From contig CAIVYV010000102.1 in NCBI GenBank assembly GCA_903910215.1, positions 1-5,753 of the forward strand: 5,753 bases of DNA, read 5' to 3'. This stretch comes from an uncultured Pseudomonadota bacterium (lineage in GTDB: Bacteria; Pseudomonadota; Gammaproteobacteria; Steroidobacterales; Steroidobacteraceae). Under the pieces are notes generated by a model. It saw only the letters and a program-made list of their open reading frames with translations. It was not told the DNA's origin and did not search any database. Positions within the stretch are counted from its first letter, which is position 1; the number at the start of each line of letters is the position of its first letter. The position numbers were made by a program, and so were the translations under genes. This document shows, in pieces, positions 5,647 through 5,753 of the stretch.

Positions 5647-5753
5647 ATCGTTTCCTCGATCTAGCGGACTTCAGTCGCGAGGAAGTGCTCGACCTGATCG
5701 CACTCGCACAACGCCTAGAGAAGCACCCAGAGCCGCAAGCGCTTGCCGGCAAA
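5643..5753 (+). CDS. argF: Ornithine or N-acylornithine carbamoyltransferase, N-terminal fragment
   Basis: Only the first 37 codons are present; the gene continues past the right edge. The start MNRFLDLADFSREEVLDLIALA, then a basic stretch and LAGK at the end, matches the opening of carbamoyltransferases, in which a FLxLxDFxxxEL helix precedes a GKxxxLxF strand. The catalytic STRT and HCLP motifs would lie downstream, so the substrate cannot be assigned. Ornithine carbamoyltransferase is the default, but N-acetylornithine (as in xanthomonads) and N-succinylornithine (as in Bacteroides) types are known in related gene settings. The ATG overlaps the argD stop as ATGA and has a GGAGGA site. Following argC and argD, it would carbamoylate their product to feed ArgG. 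Confidence 0.72.
   Translation, partial: MNRFLDLADFSREEVLDLIALAQRLEKHPEPQALAGK

Noticed and set aside
5336..5752. A minus-strand open frame of 138 residues opposite the argD end and argF start.
   Set aside because: The translation is Arg/Ser-rich with no motif, and both opposing plus-strand genes are well supported.
1..5753. CRISPR arrays, tRNA or rRNA genes, insertion sequences or phage-type genes.
   Set aside because: No regularly spaced repeats, tRNA-like folds, transposase motifs or terminal inverted repeats were seen; nearly all sequence is explained by coding regions.

Overview
The window is a dense, G+C-rich bacterial stretch with every supported gene on the + strand. It is mostly an arginine biosynthesis operon. 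Its order is argR (repressor), argG (argininosuccinate synthase), an unrecognised P-loop protein, argC (N-acetyl-gamma-glutamyl-phosphate reductase), argD (acetylornithine-type aminotransferase), and the first 37 codons of an argF-type carbamoyltransferase that runs off the right edge. The left edge holds the C-terminal half of a membrane-bound M48 (Ste24-like) zinc metallopeptidase, which looks unrelated.

The only real regulatory gap is the 50 bp between the peptidase stop (601) and the argR start (652). It holds a TTGACA -35 element, a plausible -10 element 17 bp further on, and two close matches to the proteobacterial ARG box spaced 21 bp centre to centre, as in Escherichia coli ArgR operators. 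The second box runs over the argR start codon. This suggests that ArgR with arginine represses its own gene and, through the shared transcript, the whole operon. The argR start codon has no Shine-Dalgarno sequence and an in-frame stop 6 bp upstream, so the mRNA is probably leaderless or nearly so.

Genes are packed tightly. The argR-argG gap is 9 bp, with the argG ribosome binding site touching the argR stop. argG and the P-loop gene abut with no gap. The P-loop gene and argC overlap by 1 bp, argC and argD are separated by 34 bp, and argD and argF overlap by 4 bp. This points to one transcript with translational coupling. In the pathway, ArgC reduces N-acetylglutamyl phosphate to the semialdehyde, ArgD transaminates it, the argF-type enzyme carbamoylates ornithine or N-acylornithine, and ArgG condenses citrulline with aspartate. 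N-acetylglutamate synthase and kinase (argA/argB), a deacetylase (argE/argJ) and argH are not in the window and may lie downstream.

The item of most interest is the 359-residue P-loop protein at 2335-3414. Its C-terminal half resembles the dethiobiotin synthetase/CobQ/DUF1611 type of ATP-binding fold. It sits, translationally coupled, between argG and argC, so an arginine-related role is likely, but its reaction is unknown.

The ArgR type, the ARG boxes and the E. coli-like operator spacing suggest a proteobacterium, most likely a gammaproteobacterium. The divergent argG and the argR-led gene order are not those of enteric bacteria. This assignment is inference from the sequence alone.
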